Part shown: in pieces, positions 9,656-18,755 of the stretch
Position numbering within the stretch: position 1 is the first letter of the stretch
How the letters are laid out: each line of letters starts with the position of its first letter
Source of the DNA: Sinorhizobium numidicum
GTDB taxonomy: Bacteria; Pseudomonadota; Alphaproteobacteria; Rhizobiales; Rhizobiaceae
Assembly: GCF_029892045.1 (NCBI RefSeq)
Contig: NZ_CP120368.1
Span: 2,602,001-2,666,000, forward strand
Direction of reading: 5' to 3'
Length of the DNA: 64,000 nt
Made by a program: the position numbers and the translations under genes
The notes under the pieces: model-generated
Told to the model about the DNA's origin: nothing
Database searches by the model: none
The model's input: only the letters and a program-made list of their open reading frames with translations

Positions 9656-11833
9656 ATGCCTACCAACACCACCCGTCTCCTGCCGCTGATCCGCGCGGTC
9701 CTCGCCGCCACGTCCGCCCTCGCCCTCGTCGCCACCGCGCAGGCGCAAGAGGCCGAACAGGAGACCTCCAGCGATGGAGATTCGACTACTCTCGAAACCT
9801 TGGTTGTGAACGGCGGCAGCGGCGGCGTCATCACGGCGGAAGGCTATGTCGGCATCAGCAGCGCGACCGGAGCCAAGACAGACACGCCCTTCCTGGAAAC
9901 GCCGCAATCGATCTCCTCCGTCACCGAGCAGCAGTTGAAGGATCGCAATCCGCAGACGCTGCTTGAAACGCTCGCCTATACGCCGGGGACGCGCGTCGGA
10001 GCCTACGGCTTCGATCCTCGCTTCGACGCCTTCTTTGTGCGCGGCTTCGATGTAACCTATACCGGCGTCTTCCGCGACAACCTCCGGCAGCCGGCTGCCG
10101 TGGACTCGATCTTCAAGAATGAGCCCTACGGACTCGAAGGAGTTTCGATCCTGCGCGGCCCCTCCTCGGCCCTCTACGGCGCAACCGGTGCCGGCGGTCT
10201 TTACAATCTCGTCACCAAGCGGCCGACGGAAGACACGTTACGAGAGGTGCAGGTTCAATATGGCAGTCACGACCGTTATCAGGGCCAATTCGACTTCTCA
10301 GGCCCGGTGAATGAGGCCGATCCCGTCTATTACCGCCTAACCGGCTTGCTGCGCGATGCTGACACGGAGCAGGTCGGCGTCCCCGACGACCGCGCCTACA
10401 TCGCGCCGGCCTTCACCTGGAAACCGGACGAAGGCACCAAACTAACCATTCTCGGAGAGTATTCGCGCACCAAGACCGGAGGCACGGCGACCTACTACAA
10501 CGACCCAGCCACGGGTAGGGCGACCGACATCTTTGCCGGCAATCCTGCCTTCAACGACTCAGTACAGAAGCAGGCGCGTATCGGCTATGAATTCGAGCAC
10601 CGGCTCAATGATACGTTTGTTTTCCGCCAGAATGCACGAGTGTCCACTCTGAACATCGACGCAGACTGGGACTTCGCCTATGGGCCGAATGCTGACGATC
10701 CAACGTTGCTTGACAGCGTGGCCGGCACATACGACGAACGGTTGGCGGCGTTCGTCATTGATAGCCAGTTGGAAGCCAAGTTCGACACGGGCGCGCTCGA
10801 GCATACGCTGCTTGCCGGCATCGACTACACTAAGCTGCGTTTCCGCGCGCTCGACGGACGTGGCGTGTCGCCGCCGCTCGACACAAAAAATCCGACACAA
10901 GGTCGCCCGGTAGATCCAATCGATTTCAATACCCGCACAGTACAGGATCAGTGGCAACTCGGTACCTACCTGCAAGACCAGATCCGCTACGACGCCTGGA
11001 CCTTGACCGTAGGCGGTCGCTACGACTGGGTCTCGACCGACACGGATACGACAGATCTCGCCACCGACTCGCTCACGACGATTTCGCAAAAGGACAAAGA
11101 GTTCTCTGGCCGCGTAGGGCTCACATATCAGACTGACTTTGGCCTCGCCCCCTATATCAGCTACTCAACCGCATTTTTGCCCAACGCCGGCTTCAACAAA
11201 GAAACGAACCAACCTTTCAAGCCGACCGAAAGCGAACAGGAAGAAATCGGCGTCAAATACCTCTTGCCCAACAGCAATACGCTGATCACCGCCGCTCTCT
11301 TCAACATCGATCAGAAGAATGGCCTCTATCTCGAGGCCGTCGGGAGCAGCAACATTCAGGTTCAGCGCGGCAAACTGCGTTCGCGTGGTTTCGAGGTCGA
11401 AGCGAATACCAGCCTCGACAACGGCCTCTCGCTAACAGCGTCTTATGCCTATACCGACGTGAAGATCATCCAAGGGCCTGTCGGCACGGTTGGAAACTAT
11501 GTCTCTTCCGCGCCACACCACATCGCATCGGTATGGGCCTACTACACACTGCCGGAAGATGGTCCAGGTGCCGGACTCAGCATAGGCGGCGGCGCGCGCT
11601 TTGTCGGCTCCAGTTACGGCAATGACCAGAACACCTTCAGAAACAGTTCGCGTATCCTGTTCGATGCATCTGTTGGCTATGACTTTGCAGCGATCGACAA
11701 AAAGTATGAGGGTCTGCAACTGCAGGTAAATGCCACCAATCTCTTTGATCGCCGCGAAGCGGTATGCACTGCCGGGTACTGCCATCGCGACCAGGGCCGT
11801 ACCGTCATCGGCTCGCTGCGTTACAACTGGTAA
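9656..11833 (+). CDS. TonB-dependent siderophore receptor
   Basis: 725 residues. Signal peptide about 1-31 (ALVATAQAQ), then a plug domain (TPFLETPQSISSVTEQQLKDRNPQTLLETL; later VSILRGPSSALYGATGAGGLYNLVTKRP), then a 22-strand-type barrel ending in SLRYNW with a terminal aromatic residue. The plug pattern is that of FhuA/FoxA-like hydroxamate receptors. It should import a ferric siderophore across the outer membrane. The ATG at 9656 is used; a TTG three codons earlier is in frame. Two RirA-type boxes lie upstream. It leads a unit with a FhuF-type reductase and a binding protein. Confidence 0.92.
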   Translation: MPTNTTRLLPLIRAVLAATSALALVATAQAQEAEQETSSDGDSTTLETLVVNGGSGGVITAEGYVGISSATGAKTDTPFLETPQSISSVTEQQLKDRNPQTLLETLAYTPGTRVGAYGFDPRFDAFFVRGFDVTYTGVFRDNLRQPAAVDSIFKNEPYGLEGVSILRGPSSALYGATGAGGLYNLVTKRPTEDTLREVQVQYGSHDRYQGQFDFSGPVNEADPVYYRLTGLLRDADTEQVGVPDDRAYIAPAFTWKPDEGTKLTILGEYSRTKTGGTATYYNDPATGRATDIFAGNPAFNDSVQKQARIGYEFEHRLNDTFVFRQNARVSTLNIDADWDFAYGPNADDPTLLDSVAGTYDERLAAFVIDSQLEAKFDTGALEHTLLAGIDYTKLRFRALDGRGVSPPLDTKNPTQGRPVDPIDFNTRTVQDQWQLGTYLQDQIRYDAWTLTVGGRYDWVSTDTDTTDLATDSLTTISQKDKEFSGRVGLTYQTDFGLAPYISYSTAFLPNAGFNKETNQPFKPTESEQEEIGVKYLLPNSNTLITAALFNIDQKNGLYLEAVGSSNIQVQRGKLRSRGFEVEANTSLDNGLSLTASYAYTDVKIIQGPVGTVGNYVSSAPHHIASVWAYYTLPEDGPGAGLSIGGGARFVGSSYGNDQNTFRNSSRILFDASVGYDFAAIDKKYEGLQLQVNATNLFDRREAVCTAGYCHRDQGRTVIGSLRYNW

Positions 11834-11837
11834 CGTC

Positions 11838-12593
11838 ATGGCGACGGGCGGTCATGAAAACATGACGCATGCCGGCGGGCCGAGGGTTCTCTCGGCCGCT
11901 TTCGCCGGCCCGCATGCCTGGTGCAATGAGAAGATGATGCTGTCGGAAGCACTCGCCGACGGCATCGCTCTGCCGGAGTTTTTCGGCTCCGGCGCGTTCG
12001 ATCGGGCGCTCACCACTTACGCCGAGGCTTCCGGCGGCACCGACCGGCGCGCCGTCGCCTCCATGTGGTCGCTCTATTATTTCTCCTGTCTCACAATCCC
12101 CTATGTCGTCGCGCGCGTGCTCGATCGTCAGGCGCTACCGGTCGCCTTCGACAAGATGACCGTGGCGCTTTCCGCCGACGGGCTCCCGCGCGCCTTCGGA
12201 GTCTCGACGGCTGGCGACTGGCGGGACGACGGCGAGGAAGAAATCTTCTCCGTCCTCACACCCCTGATGGAAGAGCACCTCGCCAAGGTGGTCGGTCATC
12301 TCAAGGCGTTCGGCGGCATCTCGCCGAAGCTCGCCTGGAACAATGCCGCGGTCTATATCGATTACGCCCTTCGCACCGCCGGAACCGAACCCTTGAGCAA
12401 GCACGCCGACACCATGATCGGCCTCAAGTCGATGCCGAATGGCGCGCCCAATCCCTTCTTCGACTGTCTGCGTCACGAGGAAGAGGATGGGACGCGCGTC
12501 TGCCGGCGCAAGATCTGCTGTCTCAGATATCTCCTCCCGGGAATCCCGAGCTGTGGCAGCCTCTGCGCCCTCCCCAGCCAAAGGAAACAGTAG
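11838..12593 (+). CDS. FhuF-type siderophore-iron reductase
   Basis: About 251 residues. The C-terminus carries the FhuF [2Fe-2S] ligand set Cys227-Cys228-X10-Cys239-X3-Cys243, in RRKICCLRYLLPG and PSCGSLC. The E. coli prototype has X2 between the last two cysteines, so the spacing is one longer here. The enzyme reduces ferric iron in hydroxamate siderophores after uptake, releasing Fe2+ in the cytoplasm. It starts four bases after the receptor stop. An ATG at 11862 is an alternative start. Its last codons overlap the upstream frame of the next gene. Confidence 0.85.
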   Translation: MATGGHENMTHAGGPRVLSAAFAGPHAWCNEKMMLSEALADGIALPEFFGSGAFDRALTTYAEASGGTDRRAVASMWSLYYFSCLTIPYVVARVLDRQALPVAFDKMTVALSADGLPRAFGVSTAGDWRDDGEEEIFSVLTPLMEEHLAKVVGHLKAFGGISPKLAWNNAAVYIDYALRTAGTEPLSKHADTMIGLKSMPNGAPNPFFDCLRHEEEDGTRVCRRKICCLRYLLPGIPSCGSLCALPSQRKQ

Positions 12594-12594
12594 T

Positions 12595-13728
12595 TTGTCT
12601 CGCCTACTTCTTTGCCGCCGCGCCTTCGTTCGCGCCGTCGCATTTCTCCTGATCGCCTTCTCCCCGCTTTCCGCGCTGGCCGAGGTGCAGTGGCCGATGA
12701 CCGTCACCGATGCGGTGGGCCGAGAGGTGACGATACCTGCCGCGCCCAAAGCCGTCCTGCTCGGCAGCGGTTTCAATCTCTTGGCGCTCTCACTCATTCA
12801 TCCGGATCCGGTTGCTCTCCTCGCCGGCTGGTCCGGCGACATGAAGAACGACAATCCCGAGATCTACCAAAGCTTCCTGCGCAAATTCCCGAAGCTTGCC
12901 GACGTTCCGCTGATCGACGACGGCAGCGGACCGGGCCTTTCCTTTGAGACGATCCTGACGCTGAGAGCCGATCTCGCAATCCTCGCCAACTGGCAGGCGG
13001 ATACGGAACAGGGCCAGCGCGCGATCGACTATCTCTCGGGGATCGGCGTGCCGGTGATCGTGGTAGATTTCAACGGCGACCCGCTCAAGAACACGCCCGG
13101 CAACATGCGGCTGCTCGGCAAGATCTTCGAACAGGAGGAAAAGGCCGAAGAATTCGCGCGCTTCTACGAGGAGCGCCTCGCCCGAATCCGCGACCGCGTC
13201 GCGAAGCATCCGGAATCCGGACCGACCGTTCTCATGGAGGCTTTCCCGGGCGCAGACAGTTGCTGCTGGGCCTATGGCACCGGCGGTCTCGGCGAATTCA
13301 TCGGCATCACCGGCAGCCGCAATATCGCCGCTGGCAAGCTTCCCCGCCCGGGCGGCATGGTCAATGCGGAAGCAGTGATGGCCGAGAACCCGGATGTCTA
13401 TATCGCCACGTCCTCGCCGGGCGGAAAATACAGCGGCTTCTCGATCGGTCCCGGCGTTAACGCCGATGAGGCAGAGCAGACGTTGGCCAACGCCCTCGAA
13501 ACACCCGTGAGAGCGAGCATAGCGGCGGTCCGCAACGGGCGTGTTCACGGCCTTTGGAATTTCTTCAACGCCATTCCGCTGAACATCGTCGCGGCGGAAG
13601 CCTTTGCCTCGTGGCTGCGTCCGGACCTCTTTCCCGACATCGATCCGGCCGCGACGCTTGCGGAGATCAACCGACGCTTCGCCGCCGTTCCCTTCGAAGG
13701 CAGCTATTGGATCAGCTTGAAGAAATAA
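12595..13728 (+). CDS. iron-siderophore ABC transporter substrate-binding protein
   Basis: 377 residues from a TTG at 12595. That codon directly follows the FhuF stop, has AAAGGAAACAG upstream, and opens a clean signal peptide (AVAFLLIAFSPLSALA). The mature part is a type-3 (FepB/BtuF-like) binding fold: GREVTIPAAPKAVLLGSGFNL, then DLAILANWQ. GADSCCWAYGTGGLGEFI and AVRNGRVHGLWNFFNAIPLNIVAAEAFA follow. It should deliver the siderophore from receptor to inner-membrane permease. No permease or ATPase gene follows, so its partners are encoded elsewhere. Reading the frame further upstream would run into the FhuF coding region, so I reject that. Confidence 0.82.
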   Translation: MSRLLLCRRAFVRAVAFLLIAFSPLSALAEVQWPMTVTDAVGREVTIPAAPKAVLLGSGFNLLALSLIHPDPVALLAGWSGDMKNDNPEIYQSFLRKFPKLADVPLIDDGSGPGLSFETILTLRADLAILANWQADTEQGQRAIDYLSGIGVPVIVVDFNGDPLKNTPGNMRLLGKIFEQEEKAEEFARFYEERLARIRDRVAKHPESGPTVLMEAFPGADSCCWAYGTGGLGEFIGITGSRNIAAGKLPRPGGMVNAEAVMAENPDVYIATSSPGGKYSGFSIGPGVNADEAEQTLANALETPVRASIAAVRNGRVHGLWNFFNAIPLNIVAAEAFASWLRPDLFPDIDPAATLAEINRRFAAVPFEGSYWISLKK

Positions 13729-13872
13729 GCAGGGTCAGCCTGGCGAAGAAGCTATGGACGGCGGCTCTAGCCCGTTGATTTCAGGGCACCTTGTCCGCTC
13801 AGCCGATGGCCAGAGCTGCGGTGATTGCCAGCCGTGCGCCACCCTATATAAGGTTCTCGGAGGAGGATCTTC

Positions 13873-14394
13873 ATGCTGTGGCTGATTGCGTTGCCCCTGG
13901 GCGTGGCGCTCGTGTATCTCGCGGCCCGCTACGGCCGTTTTCGCAGTTGGCTGGAGCCGGTCCTGTCGATTGCAGTTGCACTGGGGCTTAGTGCTGCCTT
14001 CCTGATCTGGCTGAGCGAAAGCACCCCGGATGAGGTTCCGGCACCCGAGCCGACGCGTCCGGCCACCGGACTGACCGCTGCCGACATCATGCTCGAAAAT
14101 CTGACATTCGAGCGTAATCAGTCCCAGCGCAGCTACCGTGTTCAGGGGACAGTCAGCAATACCTCCGGCTTCACGCTGGAATACTTCCGCCTGACCGTCA
14201 CGCTCGAAGACTGCCCCAAGGCCCCATGTGAGCAGATCGGCGACGACACGGCGCTCATCCTCCTGCGTGTGCCGGGCGGTGAAGCCCGTCCGTTCGAGAC
14301 TTTCCTAACTTTCCCCTTCAGAAACGGAGAAGCTCCGACCGCACCGAAGTGGACCTATCGGGTGAGCGAGGTCAGGGGCGCGGCGGCCCGGTGA
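13873..14394 (+). CDS. conserved membrane protein of unknown function
   Basis: 173 residues. Two N-terminal membrane helices (about 2-20 and 30-51, the second LSIAVALGLSAAFLIWL), a proline-rich linker, then a soluble domain of about 100 residues. That domain has a beta pattern (YRVQGTVSNTSGFTLEYFRLTVTLEDC) resembling FxLYD/DUF3426-type domains exposed to the periplasm. Two cysteines (EDCPKAPCEQ) could pair. A strong GGAGGAGG site precedes the ATG. No functional partner nearby; function unknown. Confidence 0.65.
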   Translation: MLWLIALPLGVALVYLAARYGRFRSWLEPVLSIAVALGLSAAFLIWLSESTPDEVPAPEPTRPATGLTAADIMLENLTFERNQSQRSYRVQGTVSNTSGFTLEYFRLTVTLEDCPKAPCEQIGDDTALILLRVPGGEARPFETFLTFPFRNGEAPTAPKWTYRVSEVRGAAAR

Positions 14395-14436
14395 TTTGGA
14401 TGGCGCCAGGCGAGCAGTTTCGCGCATTTTTGTCCC

Positions 14437-14536
14437 TCATCCGCCTGCCAGCACCTTCTCACCCTTTCGAGAGGGGAGAAGGGACTTGCGGCAGCCTCTC
14501 AGTTCCCTCTCCCCGCTGGCGGAGAGAGGGTCAACA
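14437..14536. repeat. dispersed palindromic repeat, family C
   Basis: CT/GA-rich palindromic blocks (CACCCTTTCGAGAGGGGAGAAGG-like; CCCTCTCCCCGCTGGCGGAGAGAGGG-like) between two converging genes. They may form a transcription-terminating stem, but there is no T-run. Confidence 0.5.
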
Positions 14537-14573
14537 TGGGGGCGAATCGTCATCGGACGCGTGGCGAGACGCA

Positions 14574-16124
14574 TCAGCAATAGATACTGAACTTCTCCCG
14601 AATCGCCCGGTCGATCTCCGGCGCAATCACCGAAGGTGCGGCCTCCGCGAGAATGCGGTTCTTTCTCTCAATCGCGCGCGCGATGAGGTCCGGACGGCCG
14701 ATTTCCACCCATTCCTTCGGGCTCGTCCGGTCGGCCACCGCCGGATAGATATATTCCGTCTGCATCAGACCGAGCGTCTGCGGATGACCGAGATAGTGGC
14801 CGGGGCCATCGAGGCAGACGGAGCGCATGGTTTCGAGCGAAACCGAGTCCTCCGTCACATCGATGCCGCGGATGCAGCGCTGAACTTGTCCGAGCAGGTC
14901 GTCGCCGAGCACCAGCGATTCCAGGCAGAAGCCGAGCAGCGAGGCATGCATGCCGACGGCCTCATAGACCATGTTGAGCCCGGAAAGTCCCGCCATGACA
15001 TTGGAGATCGCCTGCTCCCAGCCGGCCTGCATGTCCGGCAGCTTGGCATCCGCAATGCCGGCGGCGGCGCCGCCCGGCAGGCGATAGAATTGATGCATCT
15101 GCGCACAGCCCGCCGTCAGCAGCGCCTGCTCGCCGGAGCCACCGGACATCGCCCCTGTCCTCAGATCTGAAACAAAAGGCCAGGTGCCAAAGATCGCCGG
15201 ATGTCCCGGCGCCATGGCGTTGACATAGACGACGCCCGCCAAGCATTCGGCGACGGCCTGCACGATCGCAGCGGCAAGCGGCGCCGGCGCGGTTGCGCCT
15301 GCCTGCCCCGCCGAAAGCAGCAGGATCGGCATGCCGCCGCGGATGCACTTCTCCATGGTGATGCAGCTTTCCTCGGCGAATTTCATTGGCGGAACGACGA
15401 AGCAGTTCGAATTCGAAACGAATGGCCGAGGCCGCCACTTGTCGTCACCGCCTGCGATCATGTGCAGAAGATCAAAGCAGCCCTCGACATGCGACGGATC
15501 GGAGAAGCTGGTGCCGACATGTTTGGTCGTACCGGCGCAGCAGGCATAGAGTGTGTTGATGTCCATCAGGAAATTATCAGGGATATCCCGGCAGACCATC
15601 GCCCTCTGGAAGAAATGGACGTTGTCGAGGTAATGAACGAGCTGCGCCGCATTCAAGAGATCCTTGGCCGTCGATTCGCGATATTCGCGTTTCTCGACAT
15701 CGACCACGTGGACCGCCGCGCCGGCCGTGCCGTAATAGACGCGGGTTCCGCTGAGTTCGAGGTCCTGTTTCGGGTCGCGAGCATAAAGGGTAATGTCGCG
15801 CGCGGCGACAGCCAGCATGTCCTCGACCAGCGCACGGGGGAAGCGAATGCGCCCGTCGTCGCCGAGGATCGCGCCGGCTCCGGTCATGATCTCGATGCCG
15901 GACTTCGGCGCATTGGCGAGGCCGATCTGCTCAAGCGCATCGAGCGCCGCCTCATGGATCCGTTTGACGCTCGCTTCCGTCAACGGTTTGTACTGACCAC
16001 CCGGCAGCCCTGGGCGCACCGGCCGGATGTTTTCAGCAAGCGGCGCGGAGCGGAGCGCCACACGCGCCGCCCGTCCCCCGGACCGTCTCGAACCAGCAAC
16101 TGCGCATTCGTCAGTCATCGTCAT
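14574..16124 (-). CDS. MttB-superfamily methyltransferase without pyrrolysine (betaine methyltransferase-like)
   Basis: 516 residues, the usual MttB length, with no in-frame amber codon, so it belongs to the non-pyrrolysine branch. Conserved runs include GGQYKPLTEASVKRIHEAAL, YYGTAGAAVHVVD and MSGGSGEQALLTAGCAQMHQF. Members of this branch move a methyl group from glycine betaine or related quaternary amines to a corrinoid protein. No corrinoid protein or methyl acceptor gene is in the window. Its stop-side neighbour is intergenic DNA; upstream lie two dimethylglycine/sarcosine dehydrogenase-like genes on the same strand. GGGAGAG precedes the ATG at 16124. The substrate is inferred from context. 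Confidence 0.82.
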   Translation of the reverse strand: MTMTDECAVAGSRRSGGRAARVALRSAPLAENIRPVRPGLPGGQYKPLTEASVKRIHEAALDALEQIGLANAPKSGIEIMTGAGAILGDDGRIRFPRALVEDMLAVAARDITLYARDPKQDLELSGTRVYYGTAGAAVHVVDVEKREYRESTAKDLLNAAQLVHYLDNVHFFQRAMVCRDIPDNFLMDINTLYACCAGTTKHVGTSFSDPSHVEGCFDLLHMIAGGDDKWRPRPFVSNSNCFVVPPMKFAEESCITMEKCIRGGMPILLLSAGQAGATAPAPLAAAIVQAVAECLAGVVYVNAMAPGHPAIFGTWPFVSDLRTGAMSGGSGEQALLTAGCAQMHQFYRLPGGAAAGIADAKLPDMQAGWEQAISNVMAGLSGLNMVYEAVGMHASLLGFCLESLVLGDDLLGQVQRCIRGIDVTEDSVSLETMRSVCLDGPGHYLGHPQTLGLMQTEYIYPAVADRTSPKEWVEIGRPDLIARAIERKNRILAEAAPSVIAPEIDRAIREKFSIYC

Positions 16125-16142
16125 ATCTCTCCCAATCGTGCT

Positions 16143-16251
16143 CTAGAGCGCCGTGCGTTCAAGTGAACGCACAAGGGACGCTCTAGCACTCTAGATTCTA
16201 GAGCATCTTGTCCGCTTTCAGCGGTTCCGCTTGAAAGCGGGATGCTCTAGA
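16143..16251. repeat. dispersed palindromic repeat, family B copy 1
   Basis: A 109-bp unit made of nested palindromes: CTCTAGAGCG, GTGCGTTC-AAGT-GAACGCAC, ACGCTCTAG, then TCTAGAGCATC and CCGCTTTCAGCGG / CCGCTTGAAAGCGG, ending GATGCTCTAG. A near-identical unit lies inside the cobalamin riboswitch at 29522-29628, and a diverged one at 48377-48480. It separates the methyltransferase gene from the dehydrogenase genes upstream. Confidence 0.75.
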
Positions 16252-16307
16252 CGTTTGTTTTATCGCGTGATTTATCCGAAAACTGGTTCCCACTTTTCAG
16301 ATCACGC

Positions 16308-18755
16308 TTACGCCCGCACGCGCTCAGCTTTCGGGTCATACATCGGCTTCAGCGAAGCCTCAGCCTTGACCCGGGTTCCGGCGATTTCGATCTCGTAGCT
16401 CGACGCAAGCACATCCGCGTCGCGTTCGCCTTCGGAGGGCACGTAGCCCAGGCCTATCGCAGCGCCGAGGTGATGGCCGTAATTGCCCGAGGTGATCGTG
16501 CCGACGATTTCCCCGTCGCGGACGATCGCCTCGTTGTGGAACAGCAGCGGCTCCGAATCCGCGAGCCGGAACTGCACCAACCGGCGCGAAAGACCCCGCT
16601 CATGTCTAGCAAGCACCGCCTCGCGGCCGATGAAATCTCCCTTGTCGGGCTTCACCGCAAATCCGAGCCCGGCTTCGAGCACATGATCCTCGTCGGTGAT
16701 GTCATGGCCAAAGTGACGGAAGGCCTTCTCGATACGGCAGCTATCGAGCGTGTGAAGACCGCAGAGCTTGAGCCCGACATCCTGTCCTGCCGCCTCCAGC
16801 GTCTCGAACACATGCGCCGCCTGATCGGTCGAGACATAAAGCTCCCAGCCGAGTTCGCCCACATAGGTGACGCGGTGCGCACGCGCGAGGCCCATGCCGA
16901 TCTCGATCTCGCGTGCCGTACCGAAGGGATGGGCAAGGTTGGAGAAATCGTTCGGGCTCACCTTTCGCATCAGCTCCCGCGACTTCGGCCCCATGACGCA
17001 GAGCACGCTTTCGGCGGCGGTGACATCCGTGATCACCACGAACTCGTCGCGAAGATGTTTTCGCAGCCAAGCAAGATCCCGCTGCAAGGTCGCGCCCGGC
17101 ACGACAAGAAAGAAGGCGGTCTCCGAGAGCCGCGTAACGGTTAGATCGCTCTCGATGCCGCCGCGCGCATTCAGCATCTGCGTATAGACGATCCGCCCCG
17201 GCGCAACGTTCATATCGTTGGCGCATAGGCGCTGCAGAAAAGCTAGCGCATCGCGCCCCTCGACCCGGATCTTGCCAAAGGAGGTCATGTCGAAGAGACC
17301 GACACCGCCGCGAACCGCCAGATGCTCTTCCCGCTGGTTCTCGAACCAGTTTTGCCGCTTCCAGGAATAGCGGTATTCGCGTTCCTGGCCGTCGCTCGCG
17401 AACCAGTTGGCGCGCTCCCATCCCGCCACTTCGCCAAAAACGGCGCCGCGGGCCTTCAGATGCTCATGCAGCGGCGAGCGGCGGACGCCGCGCGCCGTCG
17501 CCATCTGGCGATAGGGGAAATGATCCGCATAGAGCAGGCCGAGTGTTTCGGATACGCGCTCCTGGAGATAGGCGCGGTTCTTCTGGAAAGGTTGCGCCCT
17601 GCGGATATCGACCTCCCAGAGATCGAAGGGTGGCTCGCCGTCGTTCATCCATTGCGCCAGCGCCATGCCGGCGCCGCCGGAAGATACGATGCCGATCGAG
17701 TTGTATCCAGCTGCAACCCAATAGCCTTTGAGCTCTGGCGCCTCGCCGAGATAGTAGCGATCGTCCGGCGTGAAGCTTTCCGGCCCGTTGAAGAAGGTAT
17801 GGATGCCCGCCGTCTCCAGCATCGGCATGCGGTTGACGGCCATCTCGAGGATCGGCGCAAAGTGGTCGAAATCTTCCGGCAATTGGTCGAAGCAGAAATC
17901 CTCGCGGATGCCCTCCATCCCCCAGGGCTTTGCCTTCAGTTCGAAGGCGCCGATCAGCATCTTGCCGGCATCTTCCTTGTAGTAGGTGCATTCGTCCGGC
18001 ACGCGCAGCACCGGCAGGCGGCTCAAGCCCGGGATTGCCTCGGTCACGATATAGAAATGCTCGCAGGCATGAAGCGGCACCGTCACGCCGGATTGGCGAG
18101 CGAATTCCCTGCCCCACATGCCGGCGCAGTTGACGACGTTTTCCGTCTCGATGGTGAAGCTCTCGCCGTTCTGCTCGCAGGTAACGCCGGTGACGCGGCC
18201 GTCCTTTTTCAGAACTGACGTGACCTTGACGCCCTCGATGATCGTCGCGCCGTTCTGCCGCGCGCCTTTGGCAAGCGCCATGGCGATATTGGCCGGGTCG
18301 CACTGGCCATCAAGCGGCAGATGTACCGCCGCCTTGACGTCCGAGACGTTGAGGTGCGGATACATCGCCTTCACCTCTTCCGGCGTGATCTCGCGCACAT
18401 CGACGTTGAAGGCGCGCGCGAGCGAGGCCTGCCGGTAGATTTCCTCCTTGCGCTCTTCCGTCAAGGCAACTGTGATCGAGCCATTCTGGCGCATGCCTGT
18501 GGCAATACCGGTCTCCGCCTCGAGCTTGACGTAGAGGTCGGCCGAGTATTTTGCGAGCCGCGTCATGTTCTGCGAGGCGCGAAGCTGACCGATGAGGCCC
18601 GCGGCATGCCAGGTCGTACCGCAGGTCAGTTGCTTGCGCTCGAGCAGCACCACATCGGTCCAGCCGAGCTTCGACAGATGATAGGCGACCGAGCAGCCGG
18701 AAACGCCGCCCCCGATGATGACGGCACGCGCTTTTGCAGGAACGGGTTTCATCAT
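16308..18755 (-). CDS. FAD-dependent dehydrogenase/aminomethyltransferase fusion (dimethylglycine or sarcosine dehydrogenase-like)
   Basis: 815 residues. The N-terminal FAD-binding motif is GGGVSG at 15-20. The WHAAGL motif at 49-54 (His50) matches the histidine that holds FAD covalently in dimethylglycine and sarcosine dehydrogenases. A DAO oxidase domain runs to about 370. A bridging domain and a GcvT-like folate-binding half follow (from about 430), with AGLGFAVKPDKGDFIGREAV near the end. It should oxidise an N-methyl group and pass it to tetrahydrofolate. It overlaps the next upstream gene by four bases. Paralogue of that neighbour, same length. Which N-methyl amine it uses cannot be told from sequence. 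Confidence 0.85.
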   Translation of the reverse strand: MMKPVPAKARAVIIGGGVSGCSVAYHLSKLGWTDVVLLERKQLTCGTTWHAAGLIGQLRASQNMTRLAKYSADLYVKLEAETGIATGMRQNGSITVALTEERKEEIYRQASLARAFNVDVREITPEEVKAMYPHLNVSDVKAAVHLPLDGQCDPANIAMALAKGARQNGATIIEGVKVTSVLKKDGRVTGVTCEQNGESFTIETENVVNCAGMWGREFARQSGVTVPLHACEHFYIVTEAIPGLSRLPVLRVPDECTYYKEDAGKMLIGAFELKAKPWGMEGIREDFCFDQLPEDFDHFAPILEMAVNRMPMLETAGIHTFFNGPESFTPDDRYYLGEAPELKGYWVAAGYNSIGIVSSGGAGMALAQWMNDGEPPFDLWEVDIRRAQPFQKNRAYLQERVSETLGLLYADHFPYRQMATARGVRRSPLHEHLKARGAVFGEVAGWERANWFASDGQEREYRYSWKRQNWFENQREEHLAVRGGVGLFDMTSFGKIRVEGRDALAFLQRLCANDMNVAPGRIVYTQMLNARGGIESDLTVTRLSETAFFLVVPGATLQRDLAWLRKHLRDEFVVITDVTAAESVLCVMGPKSRELMRKVSPNDFSNLAHPFGTAREIEIGMGLARAHRVTYVGELGWELYVSTDQAAHVFETLEAAGQDVGLKLCGLHTLDSCRIEKAFRHFGHDITDEDHVLEAGLGFAVKPDKGDFIGREAVLARHERGLSRRLVQFRLADSEPLLFHNEAIVRDGEIVGTITSGNYGHHLGAAIGLGYVPSEGERDADVLASSYEIEIAGTRVKAEASLKPMYDPKAERVRA

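Noticed and set aside
14574-16124. Pyrrolysine (UAG-read-through) in the MttB homologue
   Set aside because: The frame has no in-frame TAG and the window has no pyl genes; it is the non-pyrrolysine branch.
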